A stretch of DNA of 24,992 nt from JBEKYH01 sp049511115. GTDB lineage: Bacteria; Planctomycetota; Phycisphaerae; Tepidisphaerales; Tepidisphaeraceae. The notes beneath the pieces are model-generated. The model had not been told where the DNA came from. It saw only the letters and a list, made by a program, of their open reading frames with translations, and searched no databases. The position numbers were made by a program, and so were the translations under genes. Shown here in pieces: positions 1-7,803 of the stretch. How positions within the stretch are numbered: position 1 is the first letter of the stretch; every line of letters starts with the position of its first letter. The stretch is from positions 1-24,992 of the forward strand of contig JBEKYH010000073.1 of NCBI GenBank assembly GCA_049511115.1. The letters run 5' to 3'.

Positions 1-1059
1 CTATTTTGCCCCGTGAAGTTTCGCGGGATTGAATTCCGAAATCGGGTGTTTGTTTCGCCCATGTGCCAATACTCCAGTGAAGAGGGGACGCCGACGCCTT
101 GGCATCTGGTGCATCTGGGTAGCCGGGCGGTGGGCGGGGCGGGGTTGGTGATGGTGGAGGCGACGGCGGTGTCGCCGGAGGGCAGGATTTCACCGTTTGA
201 CAGCGGGATCTGGTCGGAGGCGCATGGCGAGGCGTTCAAGCCGATCACGCGGTTCATTAAGGAGCAGGGGGCCATTGCGGGAGTGCAGCTTGCCCATGCG
301 GGGCGCAAGGCGTCGACGGACGCGCCGTGGCGAGGAGGAAAGGCGGTAGAGCCAGCGAACGGGGGATGGGAGCCGATCGGGCCGAGCGCGATTGCATTTT
401 CGCGGGCGATGGCGACGCCGCGGGAAATGTCGCGGGAGGATATTGATGCGGTGGTTGGGCAATTCCGCGAGGCGGCGCGGCACGCGATGGCGGCGGGTTT
501 TGAGGTCATCGAATTGCACATGGCGCATGGGTATCTGATGCATGAATTTCTCTCGCCTTTGTCGAATCAGCGCAGCGACGAATATGGCGGAACGCTGGTG
601 AATCGCATGAGGATGCCACTGACGGTGGCGAACGAAGTGCGGGCGGTTTGGCCGGCGAAATTGCCGATGTTTGTGCGGATTTCAGCGACGGATTGGATGG
701 CGGGGGGATGGGATTTGCCGCAGTCGATTGCGCTGGCCAAGGAGTTGAAGGCGATTGGCGTTGATCTGGTCGATTGTTCCAGCGGCGGAAATTCGCCGAA
801 TGCGATGGTGCCGGTGAAAGCGGGGTATCAGGTGCCGTTCAGTGAGGCGATTCGGCGCGAAGTGAACGTCGCGACGGGAGCCGTGGGGATGATTACTGAC
901 GCGAAGCAGGCGGAGGAGATTGTCGCACAGGGAAAGGCCGATGTGGTGCTGCTGGCGCGGCAACTGCTGCGCGATCCATATTGGCCGCTGCACGCGGCGG
1001 CGGAATTGGGAGTGGATGTGGCGTGGCCGAAGCAATATGAGCGGGCTAAGCGGACATGA
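1..1059 (+). CDS. NADH:flavin oxidoreductase, Old Yellow Enzyme family (YqjM-like), 5' end outside window
   Basis: FMN-dependent ene-reductase that would use NAD(P)H to reduce activated C=C bonds, in the cytoplasm. Visible family marks are the N-terminal SPMCQYSS with the YqjM-type flavin-tuning Cys, QLAHAGRKAS, the ELHMAHGYL active-site His pair, and the following FLSPLSNQRSDEYGG stretch. A GTG at position 13 could start the protein, but the frame is open back to base 1 and encodes Leu-Phe-x-Pro just before KFRG. Family members normally begin with such an LF.P..RG segment, so the true start is probably upstream of the window and this is a 5'-partial gene of at least 352 residues. The 3' end overlaps the convergent psd gene by 14 bp. 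The physiological substrate cannot be told from sequence. Confidence 0.9.
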   Translation, partial: LFCPVKFRGIEFRNRVFVSPMCQYSSEEGTPTPWHLVHLGSRAVGGAGLVMVEATAVSPEGRISPFDSGIWSEAHGEAFKPITRFIKEQGAIAGVQLAHAGRKASTDAPWRGGKAVEPANGGWEPIGPSAIAFSRAMATPREMSREDIDAVVGQFREAARHAMAAGFEVIELHMAHGYLMHEFLSPLSNQRSDEYGGTLVNRMRMPLTVANEVRAVWPAKLPMFVRISATDWMAGGWDLPQSIALAKELKAIGVDLVDCSSGGNSPNAMVPVKAGYQVPFSEAIRREVNVATGAVGMITDAKQAEEIVAQGKADVVLLARQLLRDPYWPLHAAAELGVDVAWPKQYERAKRT

Positions 1060-1705
1060 TGGCGACGATATCTGCGGCGCCGCGCACTTTTTGGCCGATG
1101 GCGACCTGGATTTGGGGATTGAGGCGTTTGGGGAGATACAGCTCGGTGCGGCTGCCGAATTTGATCATGCCGATGCGCTGGCCGCGGGTGACGGGGTCGC
1201 CGGGTTTGATGGTGCAGACAATCCGCCGGGCGATGAGGCCGACGATTTGCTTCACGACTGCGACGGGTTGATCGCCGGTGGGGGCGGCGAGGACGATGGT
1301 GTTGCTTTCGTTTTTGGTGGAGGCTTCGTCGTGATGAAGAGCGTTGATGAAGAGGCCTTTTTTGTAGCGGGTCGTAAGGACCCGGCCGTCGCAGGGGCTG
1401 CGGTTGACGTGGACGTTGAAGACGGAAAGGAAGATGCCGATGCGGACGGCCGGGCCGCCGAGAAGTTCGTCGTGGGCGATTTCGGTGATGTCGGAGACGG
1501 TGCCGTCGGCGGGGCTGACGATGGCGCCGGCCTGAGTTGTGATGGGGCGATCTGGATCGCGGAAGAAGGCGAATAGGAAGATCAGGAACGGCAGGACTAG
1601 CAGCGCCAGCGGGTGCCAGAGGAGGGAGAACCCGAAAGCGATCGCGGCGAGGAGGAGTGTGCCGATGAGCAATTCGCGCCATCCGTGGCGGGTCAGGGGG
1701 AGCAT
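1046..1705 (-). CDS. psd: Phosphatidylserine decarboxylase proenzyme, short form
   Basis: Converts phosphatidylserine to phosphatidylethanolamine at the inner membrane. The 219-residue length fits the short class rather than the E. coli class of about 320. Residues 11-48 are hydrophobic, probably one or two membrane segments, followed by the FFRDP motif. SPADG (Asp67) and NVHVNRSP (His99) fit the family's autocleavage Asp and His. The cleavage motif is FGSR: cutting between Gly184 and Ser185 would turn Ser185 into the pyruvoyl cofactor, leaving a small C-terminal alpha chain. No pssA synthase gene is adjacent within the window, although these two genes are often neighbours. The gene stands alone on the minus strand, with its own promoter candidate just upstream. 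Confidence 0.93.
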   Translation of the reverse strand: MLPLTRHGWRELLIGTLLLAAIAFGFSLLWHPLALLVLPFLIFLFAFFRDPDRPITTQAGAIVSPADGTVSDITEIAHDELLGGPAVRIGIFLSVFNVHVNRSPCDGRVLTTRYKKGLFINALHHDEASTKNESNTIVLAAPTGDQPVAVVKQIVGLIARRIVCTIKPGDPVTRGQRIGMIKFGSRTELYLPKRLNPQIQVAIGQKVRGAADIVAIMSA

Positions 1706-1714
1706 GAGGCGGAG

Positions 1715-1742
1715 GCTATAGGTGGGGGATGGGGTTTGTCAA
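1715..1742 (-). promoter_or_regulatory. Candidate sigma-70 promoter for psd
   Basis: On the minus strand a perfect TTGACA (1737-1742) and TATAGC (1715-1720) are separated by 16 bp. The -10 element ends 9 nt before the psd ATG, so the transcript would have almost no leader, and no Shine-Dalgarno fits. Start-site mapping would settle this. Confidence 0.45.
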
Positions 1743-1775
1743 ACGGAAGCGGAATATACGGCTTTGTGACGGAGT

Positions 1776-1801
1776 TCTTTAGTCGATGATCCGACTAAAG
1801 A
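1776..1801. repeat. Perfect 10-bp inverted repeat in the psd/DUF2911 divergent gap
   Basis: Arms at 1776-1785 and 1792-1801 are exact reverse complements (TCTTTAGTCG and its mate) around a 6-nt ATGATC loop. No T-run follows on either side, so an intrinsic terminator is unlikely. An operator or a 5'-leader hairpin for the downstream gene is possible. The rest of the gap shows no gene. Confidence 0.55.
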
Positions 1802-1882
1802 GGTCCGGCACGATCGCGGCGCAGATTGACAAGCCGCGGCGGTCACTTCAACATGGGTCCACCCCAAACTGTAGGAGATCAC

Positions 1883-2455
1883 ATGAAACCGATCCGAAGC
1901 GCTCTTATTCTCGTTGCGGCGAGCTTGATTTGCGTCTCGTCGATTTTCGCGGCGACTACTACTTTAACACAGGCGCGCATCAGCCCGCATGACACGATCA
2001 GCACGGTCATCGCGGGTGACCGGGTGACGATTGTCTACGGCCGGCCGTTCTCGAAAGACCCCAATTCGGGCGCAATCCGCAAGATTTGGGGGGGCCTCAT
2101 TCCTTATGACAAGGTGTGGCGCACGGGAGCGGATGAGGCAACGCTCATGATTACCCAGCAGCCTATTGTGATGGGCGGGACGACTGTTCCAGCGGGGGCT
2201 TACACGCTGTTTACTCTCCCTGCCGCTGATGGGACGGCCAAACTCATTATTAATAAGCAGATTGGACAGTGGGGCCTGCAATACGACGAGAAGCAGGACT
2301 TTGCGCGGATTGATCTGGTGAAGGACCCGCCGCCGGCGGCGCAGGTGGATCAGTTCATCATGGCTATCGCGAGGGATGCGGCTACGGGCGGTGGGGTTAT
2401 CAAGATGACTTGGGAGAATACGGAATACTCGATGCCGTTCACCGTGCAGAAATGA
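1883..2455 (+). CDS. Secreted DUF2911 domain protein
   Basis: Exported protein of unknown function, 190 residues. The ATG is chosen because AGGAG lies 5 nt upstream (1873-1877) and it begins a clear signal peptide (basic MKPIR, hydrophobic core to about residue 20, cleavage after SIFA near 23). The mature part carries the DUF2911 hallmark: IWGGLIPYDKVWRTGADEAT, then a GG..VPAGAYTLFTLP block and a WGLQYDE segment. The family is common in Bacteroidota, Acidobacteria and planctomycetes and is predicted to be a secreted beta-sandwich; no activity is established to my knowledge. It precedes the secreted PIG-L deacetylase on the same strand, but a 125-bp repeat-containing gap separates them, so cotranscription is uncertain. 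An upstream in-frame ATG at 1826 is less likely because it lacks a ribosome site and would bury the signal peptide. Confidence 0.85.
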   Translation: MKPIRSALILVAASLICVSSIFAATTTLTQARISPHDTISTVIAGDRVTIVYGRPFSKDPNSGAIRKIWGGLIPYDKVWRTGADEATLMITQQPIVMGGTTVPAGAYTLFTLPAADGTAKLIINKQIGQWGLQYDEKQDFARIDLVKDPPPAAQVDQFIMAIARDAATGGGVIKMTWENTEYSMPFTVQK

Positions 2456-2511
2456 GGCCGATGCGGGGCGAGGTGCTACAACTCTTTGGCGCGGGCTCAT
2501 TTTTTTCCTCA

Positions 2512-2631
2512 CCCGGTAGGCCGGGGGAGGATAGAGGTGGGGGTTTGGGGCGAAGTTGGCAATCGCGACAAAGTAGTCTAATGGCGTGTACGGCGCGAGC
2601 CCCCTCCCCAACCCTCCCCCGGATTACCGGG
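2512..2631. repeat. Pair of inverted 19-nt palindromic elements
   Basis: CCCGGTAGGCCGGGGGAGG at 2512-2530 recurs in inverted orientation at 2613-2631 with 17 of 19 identities. Each copy is itself hairpin-like; the second has a CCCCCGG stem with an ATTA loop. Flanking G-runs and C-runs are also shared. This resembles the short interspersed palindromes of planctomycete genomes (from memory, not searched). The pair spans the gap between the DUF2911 and PIG-L genes and runs into the apparent N-terminus of the latter. Confidence 0.6.
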
Positions 2632-5172
2632 GGCGGGGGAAGAGGGGGAAAAGGGGGAAGAGTTGGGACAGGGCTTAGGGTTTTGGCAATTTTAGGGGGA
2701 TGGCTACTCACAGTGGGCGTCGGCAAATGCGAGGCGGCGGATGCGCCTACGGCGCCGGCGGCGATATTGCAGGAGTTGCATAGCTTCGACAATCTCGCGA
2801 CCGTCCTGTACGTTGCGGCTCATCCTGATGATGAAAATACGCAGTTGATTTCTTACCTGGCGCGGGGGCGGAATATTCGCACGGCGTATCTTTCCCTGAC
2901 GCGCGGCGATGGAGGGCAGAATCTCCTGGGCGGGGAATTCGGCGATGAGCTGGGGTTGATCCGCACGCATGAATTGCTGGCCGCTCGGGCGATCGATGGC
3001 GGCGAGCAGTTCTTCACGCGGGCCAAGGATTTTGGGTATTCCAAGGACTATCAGCAGACCTTAGCCAAATGGGATCGGGAGGAAGTGGTCAGCGATATCG
3101 TTCGCGTGATTCGCACGTTTCGGCCGGATGTGATTATCACGCGATTTCCGCCGACCCCGAGCAACACGCACGGGCACCATACGGCGTCGGCGGTGCTGGC
3201 GCTGGAGGCGTTTAAGCGGTGCGGCGATGCGACGGCGTTTCCCGATCAACTCAAGACGCTGAGCGTTTGGCAGCCGACGCGGATATTCATGAATTCCGGC
3301 GGTGGGGGGCGCGGAGGCGGGGCGCCCGGCGCGGCGCCGGTGCATATGGACATCGTGGGGAACGATCCGGATACGGGGAAGACGTTTGCCGAAGTGGCGA
3401 CGCTAAGCCGGTCGATGCACAAGACGCAGGGGTTTGGAAGCATAGGGACATTTGGGCGCGGCGGGGGATTGCGGCAGGAATCGTTTGTGCTGATGGACGG
3501 GACGCCGGCAACCAAAGACATTCTGGATGGGATTGATACGACGTGGCATCGCGTGGCAGGCGGGGATGAAGTCGGGACGCTGGCCGATCAGGCAATCGCA
3601 CAATTTGATGCGAAGAATCCGGCGGCGAGTCTGCCGGCGCTGTTGCAAATCCGGGCCAAACTGGCGGGCCTGGCGCAAGAGCCGATTGTGGTGAACAAGA
3701 GCGCGTTGCTGGATCGGATCATTGAAGGATGCCTGGGCTTGCGGGTGGCGACGGAGATTCCGACGGCGGAAGTGGTGCCGGGCGAGGCGCTGCAGATGCA
3801 CCATACCGTGAAGGTGGCGGCGAACGTGCCAGTGAAGTGGATCGGGGTGCGGTATCCCGATGGGGGGGATGCCGTCAATGATCCAGTTGATTTGCAGGCG
3901 GGCACGGCGGCAAGCCGCGACGTGACGCGGGCGTTGCCGGCGGCGACGATTCTGAGCCAGCCCTATTGGCTGCGCGAAGAAGGAACGGCGGGGATGTTCC
4001 GCGTGGATGATGCGTCGTTGATCGGGATGCCGGATAATCCGCCGGTGTTTGCGGTCGAGGATGTGTTTGATGTCGGGGGGCAGACGCTAACGGTCGCGGA
4101 TGAGCCGGTGCAGGTGATCGCCGATCCGAAACGCGGAGAGTTGCGGCGCAAGCTCGAGGCGATTGCGCCGGCGGTGCTGGGGTTTGTGTCGGATGTACAG
4201 TTGTTTACGCCGGGACAGAGCAAAACGGTGCAGGTGAATGTCACGGCGTTCCGGCCCAATGTGGAGGGGACGGTTGGGTTGCAGGCGCCGGATGGGTGGA
4301 CGGTTTCGCCGTCGGCGGCGCCGTTTAAGCTGGCGGTGGCTGGATATCAGGCGGGGTTTACGTTTACGGTGACAGCGCTGAATCACCCGACCACGGCGGG
4401 ATTAACCGCCGTTTGTGCTGTCGGCGGGGTGGCGTACAGCAACGAGCGAATTGAGATCGATTACCCGCATATTCCGCCGCTGCTGTTGCAACCCAAGGCG
4501 GTTTTGAAGGGCGTATGCCTTGATCTGGCGATCAGCGGGAAACAGGTGGCGTATCTGCCGGGGGCGGGGGATTCGACGGCGGATAGCCTGGCGCAAATGG
4601 GATATATGGTGACGCCGATTACCGGGGCGGATTTGACGGCGGACAAGTTAAAAGCTTTTGACGCGGTGGTGATCGGCGTTCGCGCTTTTAACACGCGCGA
4701 TGATCTGGCGGCGGGCTTGCCGGCGCTTTTCGACTACATCAAGGCGGGTGGAACTGTCGTCGAGCAGTACAACACACCCAATGGGTTGCGCACGCCGCAG
4801 CTTGGGCCATTTCCGATTACGCTTTCCGGCGATCTGCCGGGGCATCGGGTGACCAATGAGAAGTCGCCGGTGACGTTATTGGTTCCGGATCATCCGGCGT
4901 TTAATACGCCCAATAAGATTGTGCCGGCTGATTTTGACGGATGGGTGCAGGAGCGCGGGCTGAATTTTCCGGATCAGTGGGATCGGCAGAATTACACGGC
5001 ATTATTGGCATGCAGCGATCCTGGGGAGGCGCCGCTGACCAGTGGTTTGCTGGTGGCGCATGTCGGCAAGGGATATTTTGTCTACACGGGGATTTCCTTT
5101 TTCCGGCAGCTTCCGGCGGGAGTGCCGGGGGCTTACCGGTTGTTTGCCAATCTGGTCAGCCTGGGAAAATAA
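2581..5172 (+). CDS. Large secreted PIG-L/LmbE-family deacetylase with C-terminal GATase1-like domain
   Basis: Predicted zinc hydrolase acting on N-acyl amino sugars or related amides outside the cytoplasm. With this start it has 863 residues. Residues 34-50 are a hydrophobic signal or anchor after an unusually long, Gly/Arg-rich leader. The PIG-L domain (about 65-300) has AHPDDE at 80-85 (His81, Asp84 as zinc ligands), a TRGDGGQN motif and HGHH at 197-200. The middle (about 520-640) looks like a NEW3/CARDB-type beta-sandwich. The last 210 residues resemble a class I glutamine-amidotransferase-like fold (YLPGAGDSTADSL, then AGGTVV). This layout is familiar from large PIG-L proteins of Bacteroidota and planctomycetes. 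The start is uncertain: no Shine-Dalgarno is visible, the frame is open further upstream, and the leader is encoded by a palindromic repeat; a TTG at 2683 is an alternative. The substrate is unknown. It is the first gene of the coupled run to bshA. Confidence 0.85.
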   Translation: MACTARAPSPTLPRITGGGGRGGKGGRVGTGLRVLAILGGWLLTVGVGKCEAADAPTAPAAILQELHSFDNLATVLYVAAHPDDENTQLISYLARGRNIRTAYLSLTRGDGGQNLLGGEFGDELGLIRTHELLAARAIDGGEQFFTRAKDFGYSKDYQQTLAKWDREEVVSDIVRVIRTFRPDVIITRFPPTPSNTHGHHTASAVLALEAFKRCGDATAFPDQLKTLSVWQPTRIFMNSGGGGRGGGAPGAAPVHMDIVGNDPDTGKTFAEVATLSRSMHKTQGFGSIGTFGRGGGLRQESFVLMDGTPATKDILDGIDTTWHRVAGGDEVGTLADQAIAQFDAKNPAASLPALLQIRAKLAGLAQEPIVVNKSALLDRIIEGCLGLRVATEIPTAEVVPGEALQMHHTVKVAANVPVKWIGVRYPDGGDAVNDPVDLQAGTAASRDVTRALPAATILSQPYWLREEGTAGMFRVDDASLIGMPDNPPVFAVEDVFDVGGQTLTVADEPVQVIADPKRGELRRKLEAIAPAVLGFVSDVQLFTPGQSKTVQVNVTAFRPNVEGTVGLQAPDGWTVSPSAAPFKLAVAGYQAGFTFTVTALNHPTTAGLTAVCAVGGVAYSNERIEIDYPHIPPLLLQPKAVLKGVCLDLAISGKQVAYLPGAGDSTADSLAQMGYMVTPITGADLTADKLKAFDAVVIGVRAFNTRDDLAAGLPALFDYIKAGGTVVEQYNTPNGLRTPQLGPFPITLSGDLPGHRVTNEKSPVTLLVPDHPAFNTPNKIVPADFDGWVQERGLNFPDQWDRQNYTALLACSDPGEAPLTSGLLVAHVGKGYFVYTGISFFRQLPAGVPGAYRLFANLVSLGK

Positions 5173-5318
5173 TGGTTCGGGAAACAAGCCAGAGCAGCGA
5201 GGATGAGGGGACGGGGCTGCCGCTTTTGCGGACGTGGGCGGGCGTCTACGTAGTGGTCACGGCGATACTCGCGGTGGCGATTGCACTGCTAACCGCGCTG
5301 TCGGTGGTGTTTGCGTGA
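5172..5318 (+). CDS. Small single-span membrane protein paired with the symporter
   Basis: A 48-residue protein: an acidic, polar N-terminus (residues 1-15), a short LPLLRTW linker, and one strongly hydrophobic segment at about 22-47. The start overlaps the PIG-L stop (TAATG) and the stop overlaps the symporter GTG start (GTGA), so it is translationally coupled on both sides. This is strong evidence that it is a real gene. Small one-span proteins are often seen directly before SSS-family symporters in several phyla, where an accessory-subunit role is plausible but unproven to my knowledge. No catalytic motif is visible. Confidence 0.75.
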   Translation: MVRETSQSSEDEGTGLPLLRTWAGVYVVVTAILAVAIALLTALSVVFA

Positions 5319-7030
5319 ACTGGCTGGATTACCTGGTTTTGCTGGGGTCCATGCTGGGCATCGCCGCCTACGGAATGTGGCGCACGCGCGGGAAGCGCGA
5401 TCTTCAGGGATATTTGAAGGGCTCGGGAACGACGCGCTGGGTGGTGATCGGATTGTCGGTCATGGCCACGCAGGCCAGCGCAACGACGTTCATTTCGCTG
5501 CCGGGACAGGGATACCAGAGCGGGCTGGGGTTTGTGCAGAATTATTTCGGCGCGCCGCTGGGACTGATGATCATCGCGGCGTTTTTCCTGCCGATTTACC
5601 GGCGGCTGAATGTCTATACGGCGTACGAATTTCTGGGCCGGCGATTTGACGGCAAGACGCGATTGCTCGGGGCGGCGCTGTTTCTTTTGCAGCGCGGCAT
5701 CGGGGCGGGAATCACCATTTATGCGCCGGCAATCGTGCTATCCAGCGTATTTGGCTGGCGGCTTGATCTCACGATCCTGTGCAGCGGGGCGCTGGTGATT
5801 GCCTATACCGTCGCCGGGGGGAGCGAAGCGGTGACGCTTACGCAGAAGTACCAGTTCACGGTCATCATGGCGGGGATGGCGATCGCGTTTGTGATTTTGC
5901 TCAGCAAGCTGCCGGCGGGGCTGACGATTCATGATGCGCTGACGCTGGCGGGGGGATTTCATAAGTTGCAGGCGGTGGATTATTCGCCGGATTTGCATCG
6001 GCGGTACACGTTCTGGTCGGGCACTATTGGCGGGATGTTTTTGGCGCTGAGCTATTTCGGGACCGATCAATCGCAGGTGCAGCGGTATATTCACGGGAAG
6101 TCACTGCGGGAGAGCCGGCTGGGGCTGATGTTTAATGCGGTGCTGAAGATTCCCATGCAGTTTTTCATCATGCTGCTGGGGGCTATGCTGTTTGTGTTTT
6201 ACCAGTTTCAGCCGCCGCCGGTGTTCTTTAACCAGACGGCGTGGCATGAGCAAATGGCGCGGGATTCGACGGGTAAATTGCCGTCGCTGGAGAATCAGTT
6301 CGCGGCGATTCACAGTGAGAAGGAGCGGTTTGTTCAGCAGTGGATCGAGGCGCAGCATTCGGGCGATTTGGCGGCTGCCACGCAGGCAAAAGCCAAGGCG
6401 CTGGCCGATGGGGACAGGGCCGAGGCGACGCGCGATGCGGTGAAGAAGCAGATGTCGGCGGCGAATGCGCACGTGCAGACCAATGACGCGGATTATGTTT
6501 TCATTACGTTCATCCTGTCGGAACTGCCACATGGAATGATCGGGCTGCTCGTCGCGGCGTTTTTCGCGGCGGCGCTGTCGTCCAAAGCGGGGGAGCTTAA
6601 CGCGCTGGGATCGACGACCACCGTCGATATTTACCGGCACCTGATGCGGGGTGATGCAAGCGATGCGCATTATGTCATGGCGTCGAAATGGTTCACGGTT
6701 TTCTGGGGGTTGGTGGCGCTGGCGTTTGCGCTCTTTGCCAACTTGCAGGAGAATCTGATCCAGGCGGGGAATATTGTTGGGTCGGTTTTTTACGGGGTGC
6801 CGCTGGCGATATTTCTGGTGGCGTTTTTTCTGCCGCGGGTGGGTGGGACGGCGATCTTTTTTTCGGGGATCATTACGCAGATTCTGGTTATCTTCTTCTA
6901 CTTCACGTTGACGATCAGTTACCTGTGGTACAACCTGATCGGGTGCGTGGTGTGCGTGGCGATGAGCCTGGCGGTGCAGGCGGTGATTGGAGCGGCGGAT
7001 AAAAAGCCGGAGGTGCTGACACCGCCATGA
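5315..7030 (+). CDS. Sodium:solute symporter (SSS family)
   Basis: Inner-membrane Na+-coupled importer of the LeuT-fold SSS family, 571 residues. The GTG start is chosen for its GTGA overlap with the small gene before it and because NWLDYLVLL begins the first membrane helix. Family motifs include ATQASATTFISLPGQGY (51-67), YTAYEFLGRRF, FGTDQSQVQRY (248-258) and the SSKAGELNALGSTTTVDIY block (422-440). About 13 membrane spans are expected. An unusual soluble insert of roughly 90 mostly helical, charged residues lies at 300-393. Similar long inserts occur in planctomycete and Bacteroidota members. The substrate cannot be read from sequence, but the neighbours suggest a product of the secreted PIG-L enzyme or a bacillithiol-related compound. 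The stop overlaps the next gene by ATGA. Confidence 0.92.
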   Translation: MNWLDYLVLLGSMLGIAAYGMWRTRGKRDLQGYLKGSGTTRWVVIGLSVMATQASATTFISLPGQGYQSGLGFVQNYFGAPLGLMIIAAFFLPIYRRLNVYTAYEFLGRRFDGKTRLLGAALFLLQRGIGAGITIYAPAIVLSSVFGWRLDLTILCSGALVIAYTVAGGSEAVTLTQKYQFTVIMAGMAIAFVILLSKLPAGLTIHDALTLAGGFHKLQAVDYSPDLHRRYTFWSGTIGGMFLALSYFGTDQSQVQRYIHGKSLRESRLGLMFNAVLKIPMQFFIMLLGAMLFVFYQFQPPPVFFNQTAWHEQMARDSTGKLPSLENQFAAIHSEKERFVQQWIEAQHSGDLAAATQAKAKALADGDRAEATRDAVKKQMSAANAHVQTNDADYVFITFILSELPHGMIGLLVAAFFAAALSSKAGELNALGSTTTVDIYRHLMRGDASDAHYVMASKWFTVFWGLVALAFALFANLQENLIQAGNIVGSVFYGVPLAIFLVAFFLPRVGGTAIFFSGIITQILVIFFYFTLTISYLWYNLIGCVVCVAMSLAVQAVIGAADKKPEVLTPP

Positions 7031-7803
7031 GCGCCGGACCGGTCATCTGTTTCGGCCAGCAGCCGTGCGGGTTTTTCCCCAAGCGGTTTCTCGCGGCCAA
7101 GATTTTCACGGCGCGGCGATTAAGCTCGGAAATTGGCGGGGAGATCGTTTTTTTCTGGCACGACAGCGACCACGATCCGCGCGAGACGAAAACAATCCTG
7201 CGGCATCGCAAACTGGGGGAGCCGTTTGAGTTCAATTTTACTTTTGCCAACAAACTACAACGCAAGCATTCGCCGCTGTATCTGAAGCGCGTGCAGGCGG
7301 ATTGGCGGGAGAAGACGGCGTTGCAGATGCCGGCGTATGTGGACAAGGTTTGGGTGGAGGCGTTCAAGGCGACGACTGCCGATACGGTTGGCGAGTTTTG
7401 CCTGGAGATGTACCGGCGGATGGGATTGCTGGAGGGAATCAGAGTTGTGCGATCGAGCGAACCGGCGGTTCGGCGCGCGGCGTGTGAGGTCGACGATTAT
7501 TATGTGGATGTCGAGCATGGCGGGGAGATCGTGCGGGCACGGTACGTCGATGGAGCGCTGAAACTGCATGAGGGAGGCGATAGCTACGTGATGCTGCCGC
7601 CGGTGAAATTCGCCAAGGAGCAAATCAGTCCGGCGCGCGACACGCGATTGCGCTGGATGCAGTCGGTGGTGCATTGCACGCATTACATCGCGGGGGCGGG
7701 AGAGCAGAATTATCTGCGCAGGGAAGATGCGCCGGAGATCAAATACGTCAATCGTGATACCATTGAGCGACCCCATGAAGCGTACTGTGAAATCGCCGGT
7801 TGA
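7027..7803 (+). CDS. Short BshC-like protein, candidate cysteine-adding enzyme of bacillithiol synthesis
   Basis: Not a standard family member, but it keeps the landmarks of BshC, the proposed last enzyme of bacillithiol synthesis that joins cysteine to GlcN-malate. The N-terminal Rossmann part has GQQPCGFF (10-17), Lys25 and an FFWHDSDHD block (42-50), matching the GQQ...K...DHD signature of BshC. Near the C-terminus SPARDTRLRWMQ (201-212) and YIAGAGEQNY (220-229) match the SP..LLRP..QD and Y.GGP.E..Y segments. At 258 residues it is about half the usual length of roughly 540 and lacks room for the helical insert and coiled-coil region. The start overlaps the symporter stop (ATGA), and the 3' end overlaps bshB1 by 29 bp. 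Position in the bsh operon supports the role. Assignment is inference from motifs recalled by eye; catalysis is unproven. Confidence 0.65.
   Translation: MSAGPVICFGQQPCGFFPKRFLAAKIFTARRLSSEIGGEIVFFWHDSDHDPRETKTILRHRKLGEPFEFNFTFANKLQRKHSPLYLKRVQADWREKTALQMPAYVDKVWVEAFKATTADTVGEFCLEMYRRMGLLEGIRVVRSSEPAVRRAACEVDDYYVDVEHGGEIVRARYVDGALKLHEGGDSYVMLPPVKFAKEQISPARDTRLRWMQSVVHCTHYIAGAGEQNYLRREDAPEIKYVNRDTIERPHEAYCEIAG

Noticed and set aside
920..1576. A 218-residue plus-strand frame and a 284-residue minus-strand frame over the psd gene
   Set aside because: They lie over psd, which has clear family motifs. The alternative translations are acidic or Arg/His/Pro-rich low-complexity products typical of wrong frames in GC-rich DNA.
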